A stretch of DNA of 64,000 nucleotides from Boswellia sacra (lineage: Eukaryota > Streptophyta > Magnoliopsida > Sapindales > Burseraceae). Numbering within the stretch: position 1 is the stretch's first letter; each line of letters begins with the position of its first letter. The translations under genes and the position numbers were made by a program. The notes below the pieces were generated by a model. The model did no database searches, was not told where the DNA came from, and saw nothing but the letters and a program-made list of their open reading frames with translations. Location: contig SNVD02015993.1 in NCBI GenBank assembly GCA_013180625.2, positions 60,409-124,408 of the forward strand, given 5' to 3'. Below, one piece after another: positions 1 through 12,244 of this stretch.

Positions 1-1221
1 GCTTCCATATTCAGAAGGAATGGGGCAATGAAACTGATTCATAACCATATTTAAAATTTGTAATTATTTTCCAAAGCAAAGATTCGGCGGCATTTCACCA
101 GTGAACTTATTGTTGATAAAATCTATCCACAGTAAGCTACTGTTGATTCCAAGACTTTGCGGTATGTCACCGGAGAACTGGTTATCATAGAACAAAATTT
201 TCTCCAGTTGTCTTGAGTTCAGTCATTCCAAAGGTAGCTTCCCAGAAAGAGAGTTCCTATAAAGATAGAGTTACTTCAGGGTAGGAATTGTCCAAATGCT
301 AAGCAGAATTTCACCATTTAGCTGGTTTTCAAACAATTCAAGGTGCTCTAACTGACTTAGCATCCCCAGTTCCTCCGGAATTTCACCCTCAAGTTGGTTT
401 GCGTACAACTTTAATCGTTCCAAGGACTTGCAATTCCCTAGTTCTGGTGGGCTTTTCCCAAACAAACAATTTTCTGCTAGGTAAAGAATCGAAAGCTAAT
501 CTAGTAGCCTAACAGAAGGTGGGATAGTGCCCGTTAAGTTGTTCTGTACAATGCGTAGAATTTCTAAGTTACTACGGTTGCCCAAACTTGCGGAATCCCT
601 CCACTAAAGCTATTATATGAGAGAACCGATTTCCTCAAATTCTTGCATTTGCTAGAACCAAAAGCGACGCTACCCTCAACGACTGTCATTAAGAAGATCT
701 TACGTGACAAGGTCTTCAAGATTGTTTAGACTCTCAGGCAAAAATCCCACCAGTTGATTATGACTCAAAAGTAGGATTTCCAATTTACCCCAATTCCCAA
801 TTGACTCAGGAGTGGTATCTGGCAGCCTGCTGCCAGATAAATCTAAAGCAAAAAGCTCGCTAAAGCCACAAATATTCCTAGGAATTGGACAAGAGAAATT
901 ATTAAAACTCGTTTAATGGTCTTCAAGTGTTTCAAGTTTACAGTTTCAGGTCCAAGTTGCCCAGAAATGGCATAACTTTATGAGGTTTAGAAAGACCACA
1001 TTTTTGTCATTGTCAGATCCTATACCACCTATTTGCAGGAAGTGGAATCTGAACTGTTCCAGCTTGAGCTTGTGGAACTTGGCACAGAGGTCCAGTGACT
1101 CGAGTGAAAACAGAGTCATCCCATCTTTACTCAACGCAAAGACACCATGCGAAGACACAGAAAAGTAAAATAACATCAAGAAATGGTACAAGATAAACCT
1201 CATACTAGTTTCAAACTCCAC
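1..1221 (-). pseudogene. Decayed LRR receptor-like kinase, ectodomain part, PEPR-like
   Basis: Remnant of the extracellular part of a leucine-rich-repeat receptor kinase, read right to left and leaving the window at base 1. The presumed N-terminus (start codon near 1203 or 1221) has a hydrophobic signal-peptide-like stretch followed by ALSKDGMTLFSL, close to the start of the mature region in PEPR danger-peptide receptors. At 271-465 two clear LRR units remain (LERLKLYANQLEGEIPEELG, then LEHLELFENQLNGE), also PEPR-like. Between these blocks LRR fragments appear in shifting frames broken by stops and indels, so no long ORF survives. No kinase domain is visible because the gene would continue leftwards out of the window. 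LRR identity is secure; the PEPR assignment is from family resemblance by eye. Confidence 0.75.
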
Positions 1222-2241
1222 AAAAGACCAAATTTAATGAAGGGTTTTAGTGTTTGTTGAAAGTTATTAGGTTCATAGGAAGTTACAATATATAAGCACT
1301 CACCTGATGGAAGTAAGCAAGAAAACTCGGCCCTTTCGGGATATGGGTTAGTTTTGAGCTTTGAAATGATTCAATAGAAAGAAACTGAAAGCCTCTAGAG
1401 ATTGTGAAAGGGAGACGGAAAACAGAAGGCAGGCTTTAGTAGTGATTGCAATTTTCTTGTTTGAGTTTAAATTAATAGTAGACTTGGTGCGGTTTCAATT
1501 TACAATCAACCGTATATAAGCCACTATGCGCTTGGTTGTTAAATGAGTGATTCATAAATTGTTTAATAGGACATGCCAAAAGCTTAACCAGTTTAAATAT
1601 TTAACAAATTTAATTCAACATATAATGTATACTTAAAACTCATTTTACTCCATTTACATATAATTTAACAAAGACATCTACCTAACACACGTTCGACGTC
1701 ATGTTTAAATTACAGCGCGGACAAGATAATTAAACAGATTGTTGATGGCTCCAAATTAATGCCAATAAAATTAAAGTCAATCTTAACATGCTAACCTAAT
1801 GTGAAATTGACGAACTGGGTCATTGTCTTTTGACCCCAACTTTGTATTAACCCACAGAGCATTATTTAACTTCTAATTCTTTACTATGAAACATATATAA
1901 AATCGCTATTCTATTTGTTAGAATACAGTTTATAAGCTAATAATAGACAAGCAGGCCAGACAAGCGTTGGTTAGGTAACAGAATAATAGCATCCAAACAT
2001 CGACATCAACCATGGACTTGTTTTATAATTTTAACATGATGTTATAATATGGGATGAATAAAGTTATATAATAAATGAGAATAACTGCAATAAATCTCAA
2101 TGAAGAATAACATCTAATCATATTATGTCATATCAAAATAGAAAAAATTAATTGTAGAGTTAGTTGTATTTGTATAATTTTTAGTATGAAAATATTTTAT
2201 GGATGACTATAAGATTTAATCGAATTAATGATGACCCCACA
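1222..2241. other. AT-rich non-coding DNA beside the LRR pseudogene
   Basis: I see no coding region, RNA gene or terminal repeats here. The first 250 bases could be former leader or promoter of the minus-strand LRR gene; the rest is AT-rich and unremarkable. Confidence 0.5.
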
Positions 2242-2251
2242 TTTTAGAATT

Positions 2252-3698
2252 GGGTTAATCACACAGACCCCCCTTGGTTTTAACTTAATTTCATCTATAT
2301 TCACTATTTGTCATTTTTCATTATCGGATACCCCGAACATTTTCAAAATTTATCATGGAGAGCCATTCCGTCAGATTTTCTGTTAAGTACTTGTAATTAT
2401 GTTGAATAGTGAGGGACAAAATAGTCATTTCATAATGCACAATAATTTTGAAATTTAAGAACCCCAAATCTACTTCTCCTTCGACCGTTCAAAGAACCCC
2501 AGCCGCCTCCGACTCCACTTCCAAGGTAGTCTCTCCTCCATGGTTCCACCTACTGCCACGACGTCGTAAGCTTTGCTTCCAGCCCCTTTCGGCTCCACTT
2601 CAACACTTCTCGGTGCTCCTTCACGCGTCCAACGTCTCTCATGCTGAGCCGCTCACAACGGTCTGCTATCTCCATTTTCCTCTATCAAGGCCACCTCTGC
2701 TGGTCCTCCCCTGTTTCGTCCTCAACCACTTGCGTTTCTCGAAATTGATTGTTAAGAGCCCTCACCCTCACCTCGCCTCTCAATTTCTCTCCTCTCATCT
2801 TGCTCTTCTCTTTGATTTGTACCATCAAAAATAGCCCAGATTGGTAGTGGCCTCGATTTGTTGTGTTGATGGTGAAGGTAACTAGTAGAAGCTCATGGCG
2901 GGTATGGGTGTTACAGCGACTTTGGCTTGAATGGGTTCTCGGTGGTGGTGGTGCATTGGATTCTCTCTCTCTCTCTCTCTCTCTCTCTCGGCTGGATTAA
3001 ATAGCTTATTTTTTGGTTGATGGTTGAATGGTTTATTTCTCTGGTGGCAGATGTGGCTTGAATGGGTTTCTTTGCTTGTCGGTTGAATATTTTGGCAGGT
3101 GGAAGATGTGTGTGGTGGTGGAGGAGGATCGGACAGTGGAGAGGGAGATGGAGTTCTTGGGGTTGAACGTATATGATGGGAAGCAACAGAGAAGTTTGCA
3201 ATCTTCTCCCGCAGATTGTTGAGTTCATTGTTTCATGAGAGAGGGACTGGTTTCGGAATGTGTTGCTGTGGTTATTTGTTTGATCTTTGGATTGATTTGT
3301 TGTGTTGGGGCGTTGATTAATTTATCTTATCAAATCTTTGAAGTGTTTTGCTCTGTGGTTACTGGTTGTTAGTCACCAATTTTTATCATTTTAATTTTTT
3401 TCTAGTTTACATTTGTCTGCTAAGGAATGGTTGGCGACAATGTATTTCTGGATTTTTGGTATGGATGATGGAGAAGACGAAGCAAAGAGAAAGTTAGAAG
3501 GGGAGAAATTTTTTCAAAGGGCAATTTAGTAATTGTAATGGTTTTGGATGGAAAAGTGATCTCATTTAATGGAAAAATTAACAGAATGGTGTACATGATG
3601 ATTTTATGAAAAGCGAGGGGTAAGCAGTGATGCAAAATGATAAGCAGTGAATATAGGTGAAAGTAAGGCAAAACCTGGGGGGTTCTGGTGATTAACCC
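2252..3698. mobile_element. Non-autonomous Mutator-like (MULE) element with 10-bp target duplication
   Basis: The ends are inverted: the left starts GGGTTAATCAC and the right ends GTGATTAACCC, followed inward by a C/G run on each side. The similarity continues, diverged, for about 150 bp (for example the 'cacctatattcact' and 'atcattttgcat' stretches). Both sides are flanked by TTTTAGAATT (2242-2251 and 3699-3708), a 10-bp direct duplication in the 9-11 bp range typical of Mutator elements. No transposase is present. The interior is GC-richer than its surroundings and holds short ORFs on both strands (for example 2448-2834) and a CT microsatellite. The interior may be captured genic DNA, but I recognise no protein family in it. 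Confidence 0.8.
2962..2989. repeat. (TC)n microsatellite
   Basis: Fourteen uninterrupted TC dinucleotides inside the Mutator-like element. Confidence 0.95.
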
Positions 3699-3938
3699 TT
3701 TTAGAATTGTATTTAAATGACCTTTATAGGTAGGCCGTTAGGTATCTTGATGGATGGCAAGCAAAAATGAAAATACTTCAATACCCTTTGAATGTTATTT
3801 TTCAAGGCTTGGTCAACTTTTGGATATGTGAAATTAATTTGAAGTCTAACTTAAGCAGCAGAAATAACCTTATAACAAGTTTCAAGTTTCAGCAAGGACC
3901 CTATAAAGGAACCACAGCACACCAACAGTTTGTGTGTG

Positions 3939-3941
<3 letters not shown>

Positions 3942-3985
<44 letters not shown>
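3942..3985. repeat. (AT)n microsatellite with short GT lead-in
   Basis: About 22 AT dinucleotides preceded by (TG)n at 3931-3940. Confidence 0.95.
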
Positions 3986-3988
<3 letters not shown>

Positions 3989-4069
3989 ATAAAGCAAAAT
4001 AAACAATTTCTTTTTTTGGTGGAACCTCAATATACGAAGAAAATTTAAGCAGAAAACAAGATACAACCT

Positions 4070-4662
4070 AAAACTAAATAAGAAAAAAAAAATTAATCTT
4101 ATCTAATTTAACGTAATTTATTGAACAATTAATGAATTCTAATCCAATCATTTTAGCATGACAATTCAGTGACCTCTTGTTTACAAATTGATTTATACAA
4201 CCGAGGAAGCCCAAATGCCCCTGGAAAAGCAAGCTTGGCTGGGTTGTAACCGCCTAAGATTTCTGAAAAAAAGAATTTATTAGATTAGGTCTTGTAAGTT
4301 GAGTTTTAATTGGGAAAAATTGGAAAAATAAAGGGGATTTTTGCCGCATATCAATTTCATTTCCGAAACTAAATTAAAAGAAAAAAAATCATCTTATCTA
4401 ATTTAACTCTATATTAAACAATTAATGAATTCTAATCATTTTAGCATCACAATTCAGTGACCACCAGTTTAAAAATTGATTTATACAATCAGCCATTCAA
4501 GCAAATGGAAAATTCCCTTGAATAGCGGGCTTGGCTGGGTTGTAGCCCCCCAAGATTTAAAAAAAAAAAAAAGATTATGTCTATTAAAATGAGTTTTAAC
4601 CGGAAAAATTACGTAAAAGTAAAGTTATTTTCGCTACATATCAATTTCATTTCCAAAATTAT
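4070..4662. repeat. Tandem direct duplication, about 296 bp per unit
   Basis: Two head-to-tail copies, about 4070-4365 and 4366-4662, share colinear landmarks: an A-run then 'cttatctaatttaac', 'aattaatgaattctaat', 'acaattcagtgacc', 'gcttggctgggttgta' and 'catatcaatttcatttcc'. They differ by many substitutions and small indels, so the duplication is old. The second copy ends just before the Copia element's target duplication. No coding capacity seen. Confidence 0.8.
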
Positions 4663-4668
4663 ACACAT

Positions 4669-5051
4669 CGTTATAAAATAGTTAGATATTTTTCACCTCT
4701 TTCATCGTTACCGTACAATAATCTATTGTTTATTGGGTAAGGAGGTGGTGAGTCGGTGAAGCCCTTCTATATGTACCTCTGGTTACTCGCTTGTAAACGA
4801 CTAATATAAAAAGTTAATGAAATTCCTTTCGCTTTACCAGTTTAACTTCGTTTGCACTCCTCCCAATTTTCTCTCTTCCACGGCCCCAGTGCTCTAACCC
4901 TGCAGTAACCATTTCAAGCTGTCATCTCGTCATCTCCTACTCATACTATATTAATGCTATTTTTCTTTATCAATCAATAGGTCTTCTAGCTTGCTCTTCC
5001 TATCTACACCCAGTTTTTATTACGGTAAAATCTTCACTTATTTCTAACACG
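4669..5051 (+). repeat. 5' LTR of the outer Copia element
   Basis: Matches 18569-18960 along its length (ATAAAATAGTTAGATATTTT, 'gagtcggtgaa', 'ccatttcaagc', 'ggtaaaatcttca'). The following bases 'ttatcagcac' sit at the expected primer-binding position, but I do not assign a tRNA. Confidence 0.85.
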
Positions 5052-6036
5052 TTATCAGCACAAATATACTCTGATACTTTATGATCGTATTTATTTATTT
5101 TTGTGTTTATTTATTTATATATTTATTTATCTTAATTTATAATATAACTATCTAATGAGTATGTTTTGTGTTTGTCACTTTGATAGGTCTTTAACATAAA
5201 AAATAAAGATAGTTTTAATATGTTAATTATTTTGTCATCTGTCCATTATCATTTATTGTTATTCTCGTTTTATTTTTTATCTACTGTTATTTTTATTGTT
5301 AATTTACTAGAAGTAGCAATGTTATTATATTTTATTGCAAAATTCAATTTATTTAAGGACTGAAGTTTCTAATACTTTATTTCACTTATTCAATTCTCAT
5401 TATTGCACTTTACTTGATTATTTATTCTTTTGTTTCCTTCAATGCTGTATGTTTACTTTAAATGCTTCTTAATATGCCACAGCTTTCATATTTATCATTA
5501 AGAGTAGCACTTTATTCAACAAATCAGACCTGAAGTCTGAATTCGGGACATAAAAACTTATAAACGCCCGAAAAAGTTTACATGGCCGACTAAAAAGGGC
5601 ACTCTTTAATGGGCAATTACATTTGAGTTGTCTTAACTTGAAGCTCAAAAAGGTTTAGACATGGAGTTCTAACCGTGATGCCCATCTAGATGCATTGCAA
5701 TAATTGGCAGGCATGAGTTATTCAGTCGTGAGAATTCCTTAAAAGGAATGAACTTTGGGGCATTTAGTACCGATATTTGAGCATAAAAAAAAAGGGGTTG
5801 TAAGTCAAGCCAGTAGTCTTGACACAAATCGAGAACTTGGGTAAGAAAAGCAAACATTGCTCACTACGCCGGCCCTCATGTATTCTATATGCATTCAGTT
5901 TTGTGTAACTGGCTTGCTGCTTATATCGGAGACAGATTTGTATATCTGTGTACTTATGACAAATTTGTGCATTGAAAAGTTTAGACCAGAAGTCTGAAAT
6001 TCCGAAGAGAAAATTTTCAAAAGATACAAAACTAGT
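5052..6036 (+). other. Untranslated leader of the outer Copia element
   Basis: AT-rich region between the 5' LTR and the nested Copia insertion point. It would hold the leader and possibly the gag start. I find no readable gag domain here. Confidence 0.45.
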
Positions 6037-8095
6037 TGTTGTGAAGAAGAACGACACATGCACTCACAAGTAGCTTATTGCAGAATTAATTTAGGAGATT
6101 AAGTACATATCCAAGCAAAATAAAACAAAGAAAACACAAGAACACAATAATTTATTGTAGTTTAGACGATAATATGTGATCATACGTCTAGTTGCTGGTG
6201 ATGATCAATCCACTATTGACATATAAAAAAAGGATTATCTCCCAAGTATAGGAGTGTCGAAGTAATAAATCCGATGACACCGGGATCGATCCATGAGGAA
6301 GGGAATTTTAGCGCTACAAATTAAAAGGTAAGCAAATATAATATAAATTATTTAAATGAAGAACAAGATTATATTAGCAAATAGAAGCAAGATGGTAGAT
6401 GATATAATCGATCATTCAAATGTAAATCAAGAATAAAAGGTAGTTAGACCATTCATGGAAATAAAGGAACAATTTAATAATAAACAAGAACACTTAAAAT
6501 ACACAAAATAAGAGAAATTGACACAATAATAATGAAAGCTAAGGTTAGAGGATCCACCTTTAATCTATCAAATAAGGATAAGTAGCCCATTTTAGTTATA
6601 TGAATTATATTTGTTTCGTTACCAATATCTACATCACTTCTTGGAAATGGGTTCAAGCATCCAATGTGCCAATTACCATATGTCTACAACAAATCAAGGT
6701 TCCTAACTAGATTCGTATCGGTAAGGAATAACTATATGACATCTAGAAAGGATCCAAGCATTTGATGTGCCAAGGATTGTCTCCAATGGATCAAGACCTC
6801 CACTTTATGAGTGGTGTCAAGATTGATTAGAGAAACAAATATAAATCATATAAAATAAATAACGCAAGATTATGATTATTAAGCACATATCAAAGGGTTA
6901 GAAAATCTTTACTCTCATATAAAGGGTTTCACCATTTCATCTTAGTAAGAGAGAATTTAGCAAGACATTATAAAATAAAGAAAACAAATTGTAAGAAAAA
7001 GGAAATTCATTAATAACATTAAAACATAAGAGAGAAAAACACAATAATAAGAGATCCCAGCCAAGGCCAAGATGCCCTAATAGGTCACAAGACACCTCTA
7101 TTATAGATACATTTAGGGGTAAACTTGTCAAATTACAAAGGAACAATTGTCAAATATTAGGTGAACCAACTTTGACAATTGGGATCATTAGGTGCACCAA
7201 CTTTGACAACCGATTTTGACATTGAATTATTGAGAATTTTGATCATATGTCTTCATGAAAGTTGTAGATATTTCTCTTCGCTTCTAGAACATCTTGATTC
7301 ATATGATTTGGATATGTATTTTGAGAGATATGATCAAAATACTGAGGCATGGTCAGGCTGGGCTGAAACTGTAGATGGGTTCACTTCAAGTCCATTTTTG
7401 ATCCACTAAGAACCCGACTTTGATGATGCTTGTGAAATACAATCTTGTATATAATTTAATCAGCTTTCCAAAACATTAAGATTTGCACCATTCTGATCTA
7501 TAAATAGAAAGCTATGCCCATTTTACCGAACCTACATCAAAACTGAAATTAAGAGAACGTTAATTCAAAAGATGTAAAGACTACAAATATGCTTAAGTTA
7601 AGGAATGTAATGACACTATTAATGCAATATGATGAATTAAGCTTTTATTAAGCATACATACTTAAGTGTTCATCAACTATGATGAAAAACAAAGAGATAC
7701 AAGAGTGTTTACAAGGATAACTAGAAAAAATTCAGTTTCTTTTTCTTCAAAAAACTCCAAATCTCTCTAAACCCTAACCCTCTTTCTTTTTCTCTCTTTG
7801 TCTTCTCTCTAAGAACTCTCTTATTGAAAAATACGTCCCTTATTCATAGTTCAGGGCTTGTAGGCCAATTACTTGCGTAACAAGAAATCCTATTTAGACT
7901 AGGAAACAGACCCGCGCTCATACGCAAACTCTTTACCCAGAAAATCTGCAAACCCATAATATGTGCTCTTGCACCAAATGATTCACCCAGGAGTGCCAAC
8001 TTTCTGTCTTCACATGTCTGATACTGGGTCTGATGTGGATTTGGTACACCGCACCACTTTTCTGCCTGTACTACACAAGTTGAGTTACAGACTTC
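6037..8095 (-). repeat. 3' LTR of the nested Copia, split by a solo LTR
   Basis: Pieces 6037-6216 and 7676-about 8095 together match 12245-12885: 'aggagattaag', 'aagcaaaataaaacaaagaaa', 'agttgctggtgat', then 'aaacaaagagata' and 'cagacccgcgctc'. The interruption is the solo Athila-type LTR plus one copy of its target duplication. The distal boundary is approximate. Confidence 0.75.
6217..7675 (-). mobile_element. Solo LTR of an Athila-family Gypsy element
   Basis: Antisense copy of the LTR found at 26791-28157 and 36644-38010. It starts as the reverse complement of that LTR's end ('tctcccaagtataggagtgtcgaagtaataaa' region) and stops at the reverse complement of its TGATGAACACTTAA start. It is flanked by a perfect ACTAT duplication (6212-6216, 7676-7680). 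No internal Gypsy sequence remains, so the element was lost by LTR-LTR recombination after inserting into the Copia LTR. At 1459 bp it is longer than the full element's 1367-bp LTRs and clearly diverged from them. Confidence 0.92.
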
Positions 8096-8201
8096 ACAAA
8101 TCTTTACCTTGGATCAAGCTTGTGTTTTCATGTTGTAAACCACTATAGTAAATTCCAGCCACATCCATCTTCAAGCTAGAACGGTCCATTTGCCACTTAT
8201 A

Positions 8202-11200
8202 TCAAATCCAAACAAGTGTTAAACTTGACATTCCTAACGGGTTAGTGATCAGATCACTCGAATTTCTTTCAGTATGAATCTTAACTATTGAAACCTTCCT
8301 TTCAATAATGACATCCCTGATGAAATGCACCTTGATGTCTATATGTTTGGTTCTCTCATGATACATTTGATTTTTGGTCAAATGTGTTGCACTTTGGCTA
8401 TCACATAACACTTTTATCTTGTCTTGCTTTACACCAAACTCACCGACAAGCCCTTGCAGGCACAATGCTTCTTTTACAGCCTTCGTAGCATAATCGACTG
8501 CAAATTGGCTTTCCAACTGACGGTGCAAACAACAACGTGAACACATAACCAATTAACGACATTCTTTTGTCAAGGTCACCCGTAAAATCTGCATCCACAT
8601 AACCCATCAACTTCTCATCCATGTCTTTGCTTTTCTCATACACTAACCAGTAGCTTAAAGTACCCTTGAGATACTTGAATATCCACTTGATAGCTTCCTA
8701 ATGATTTCTACTTGGATTCGACATGAAACGACTAACCAAGATAGCTGCATATGGCAAGTTTGGTCTCATACAAACTATGGAATTAGTACATCAAACTCCC
8801 AATAGCACTTGCATAAGGAAATTTGGCTATCTTCTCTTTCTCAACATCTATAGTTGGAGACTGTGTTGAAAAAAGTTTAAAGCGAGTTGCCAAATAAGTA
8901 TGCACCTTTTTTGCACCAGTCATGTTGAACTTCTCACGCATCTTGAGAGTGTAGTCACCTTGAGACAGAAATACCAATCCTCTATTTCTATCTTCACTAA
9001 TCTTCATTCCTAAGATATTATTAGCATAACCCCAAATCTTACATTTCAAATTCCTTGCTCAGCTGTGATTTAAGTTTATGGATTTCTTCCATGTTCATTG
9101 ATGACATGTTAATACAATCAACATGCCATCAATATATAACAACAAGAAAATCCCAACTCTATTTTTTAAACCACTTGACGTATATGCAACTATCATATTT
9201 ACTTCTAGCATACTCATGTTTGATCATGAAATCATTAAACTTCAAATACCATTGCTTTGGTGACTATTTGAGGCCGTACAAGGATTTCTTCAACAAACAC
9301 TCCTTGTCTTCACTTCCTACTTTCACAAAACCCTCCGGTTGTGCCATCACAATCCTCTCCTCCAAATTACCATGAAGGAATGTGGTTTTGACATCTATTT
9401 GTTCTAACTCCATATCAAATTGGTTTACTAGAGCCATTAGTACTATGATGGACTTATATTTTATGACTGGAGAGAAAACCTCATCGAAATTAATGCCCTC
9501 ATTTTGTGTAAATCCTTTCGCCACCAGGCTAGCCTTGTACTTAGGTTTTCCTTCCCTACAAGCATCCTCTTTCTGTTTGAAAACCTATTTGCAACCTACT
9601 ACCTTCTGTCTAGTAGTACTATCAACCAAAATAAAGGTACGATTCTTATTCAAAGAATCCATTTCTTCCATCATTGCCTGCTGCCAACAATTCCTATCTC
9701 TACGAGCCATCACTTCCCTATACCTTCTAGGCTCATTACCATCAATCTCCTCTGATATTGACAATGCAAAAGTTATAAGATCAGTGTATCTATACCTCAC
9801 CGGTGGTATGACTGCCCTCCTAGTACGATCTCTTGCTAGTTGATAGTTTCTCGTTAGACTCATGAAGGACTTCTCCAATGCCATCATGTTCGTCCATATC
9901 ACTTGCCCCTTCCTTTCGAGAACCTTAAACCTCATGGAGCTCCACCTTAGTCCCAACACTATCTGCATTTGTAGCAACATCACTAGGTATCGACTGAGAT
10001 TTTGAACAACCCCCAAAATAGAACTCAAATTCTCTAAAAGTGACATATGTACTCGTGAAACACTTTGAAACATTCGACTATTTGCATCACAATCTGTACC
10101 CCTTCATACTTTTCGGATAGCCGACAAACATGCATTTCCTTACCCTTGGCTCCAGCTTATCTTGTTTGATATGTGCAGACGCCATATAGCCAAATACCCT
10201 CAAATGACTATAGCTTGGAGGCGAACCTGTCCGCACTTCTTCAGGCGTCTTGAAACCAATAGTTGCTGATGGGCACCTATTAATCAAGTATACTGCTGTG
10301 TTGATTTCTTCTTTCCAAAATTTCTTAAGCAACCCAACGCTCAACAACATACATCTCACCCTCTCAAGAAGAGTTCTATTCATCCTTTCAGCCAAGCTAT
10401 TTTGTTGCGATGTACCGGGTACCGTTTTGCGCCTTACCACTATCTCATTGTTACAAAAGTTGTTGAATTCTTCTTTCAAGAATTCTAAACCATTATCACT
10501 TCTAAGCTTCCAAACTTTTCTATCGGTTTGTACTTCAACCATCTTTTCCCAATGTTTAAATTTTTGGAGTGCCTTTCCTTAGCCTTCAAGATGTGCACCC
10601 ATACCTTCTTTGAGCAATCATCAATTATGGACATAAAATACCTTCCTCAACCTACAATTGCATGCTTAGATTGACCCTATAGATCTGAATGGACATAACT
10701 GAGAGTTTCTTTTGTTGTATAAGATGAGAAAGCAGATTTTACCCTAGTCGTTTTACCAAGAATGCAATACTCATAAAACTCTAATTTCTCCAACTTATTG
10801 CCACGTAATAGTCCTTGCTACTGTAGCTTTTGAAGCTCTTTTTCACTCACATGGCATAGCCTCTTATGCCACAAGTAGGCTTTATTGGTTATGCTCGATG
10901 CTGTATCCACTTCTCCAATTACAGTGCTGCCCTGGATAGTATACAAACCGTTTTCCCTCACACCTTTCATTACCACTAAAGATCCTCTTGTAACTTGTGC
11001 CATTCTCCCCTTTGTAACTGTAGCCATTGGAACCTAGCGTATCGAGTAAAATCAAATTTTGCTTCAGATCTGTAATGTGCCTTCCAGCCGTCAAAACTCT
11101 TTCCATGCCATCATAAGTCTTTATTTGAACTGTCCCTATGCCCACCATGTTACAAGCTTTGTTGTCACCCAACGAAACTTTTTCGTCGTCAATCTTCTCT

Positions 11201-11385
11201 TAAGATTTAAACCAGCTTCTATTTGGTGTCATATGAAATGAACATCTAGAATCGAAGACCCATTGCTTCTCTGACTTTTCCGTCGTCATGACTAGCACGT
11301 CCGAAATCTCATATCCATCTTTTATAATTGCAGCATCACCCTTTTTCATTTTTTTTCCTTTCTTGTTCTTCTTTCTTTGGGTCAA
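8202..11385 (-). pseudogene. Copia pol remnant (protease, integrase, RT, RNase H)
   Basis: Minus-strand polyprotein fragments in several frames. Protease: WVFDSRCSFHMTP (11200-11385), with the usual active-site DSG changed to DSR. GAG-pre-integrase: LWHKRLCHVSEKEL (10818-11027). Integrase core: LRSDNGLEF and later NSLAERMNRTLLERVRCML (10087-10542), carrying the second Asp and the Glu of the DDE triad. RT: MAKGFTQNEGINFDEVFSPV and DVKTTFLHGNLEE (9264-9524), then ILGMKISEDR (8783-9049). RNase H: LMGYVDADFTGDLDKR and a C-terminal HIDIKVHFIRD (8202-8643). Frames change at least six times and stops separate the pieces, so no functional protein is possible. The family is unmistakable. Confidence 0.88.
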
Positions 11386-12113
11386 AGCCTTCTAATATGC
11401 CCCTCCTCATGACAATGAAAGCATTTTATAGCTTTCTTTCCCTTTGACTCTAACCTTGAGTGCGACTTGCCCTTGTAATCATGTTTGTCACTCCTACCTC
11501 TAACATGCAGCCCTTCAACTGAGTGTTTGCCTAACTCATTCTTGCTTTGGAGATCTTTAGAATTCAACCCACCAACAACATCATCTAATGACAATGTTTC
11601 CCTACCATGCTTCAAAATATCTACAAAATTGTCATATGACTTCAGAAGAGAATGCAACAACACCAATGTCTTATCTTCATCATCATATTCAATTTGTATA
11701 TTTTCTAAATTTAAGCACAGCTTATTAAATTCATCAATGTGGTCTTGCAAGTTCTTATCTTCAGCCATTTTGAATGTAAAGAATTTAGCTTTTAAATACA
11801 ACCTACTTGACAAATTTTTGGTCATATAAATGCTTTCAAGCTTAAACTATACCTCAACCACAATTTCATATATATTCAAGACTTGCTTTAACACCTTGTC
11901 ACTCAGGTAGAGAAGTAGCGTGTTGTTATAGGCCTTCTTCATGATATCACTCTTCTTTTCAATGCTGTAGCTTTCCAGCATCTTGCTTTCCCTCCTAAGT
12001 GCCTTGTCTAGTCCTAGATTGCCCAACAAAGCCAACATCTTCATCCTTCAAATAGCAAAGTCGTTGCTACCATCAAACTTCTCAATCTCATACTTGCTAG
12101 TTGATGTAGCCAT
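11382..12113 (-). pseudogene. Copia gag remnant with zinc knuckle
   Basis: The minus-strand ATG at 12111-12113 begins MATSTSKYEIEKFDG, the usual Copia gag start; a stop replaces the conserved Trp about 22 codons on. Two further pieces follow: 11847-12044 (KMLALLGNLGLDKAL) and 11382-11825, which ends in CFHCHEEGHIRRL. That is a CX2CX4H knuckle whose last Cys is lost in the frame break. The gene would supply the capsid protein of the nested element and sits directly upstream of its pol. Confidence 0.82.
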
Positions 12114-12229
12114 CTCAGAAATTTCTTCGAACACCTCCGTATTGCGTAGCTATGAGTTAGGACTTTTATCGAACACCTGTTGTGCTAAAAACTTTTGGCC
12201 ACCAAAGATCCCTAAACAGCTGTAACCAA

Positions 12230-12241
12230 GCTTTGATACCA
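12230..12241 (-). promoter_or_regulatory. Primer-binding site of the nested Copia
   Basis: The minus strand reads TGGTATCAAAGC, one base off the common initiator-Met tRNA primer site TGGTATCAGAGC, three bases inside the LTR edge. Confidence 0.75.
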
Positions 12242-12244
12242 ATT

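Noticed and set aside
2911..3228. Minus-strand ORF with RERERERE run
   Set aside because: The run is the (TC)n microsatellite; the rest has no recognisable domain and overlaps other frames inside the Mutator-like element.
3767..4048. Plus-strand ORF with IYIYIY run
   Set aside because: Mostly translation of the (AT)n microsatellite.
9055..9843. Plus-strand ORFs over the nested Copia (to 153 codons)
   Set aside because: Antisense shadows of the minus-strand RT and integrase remnants.
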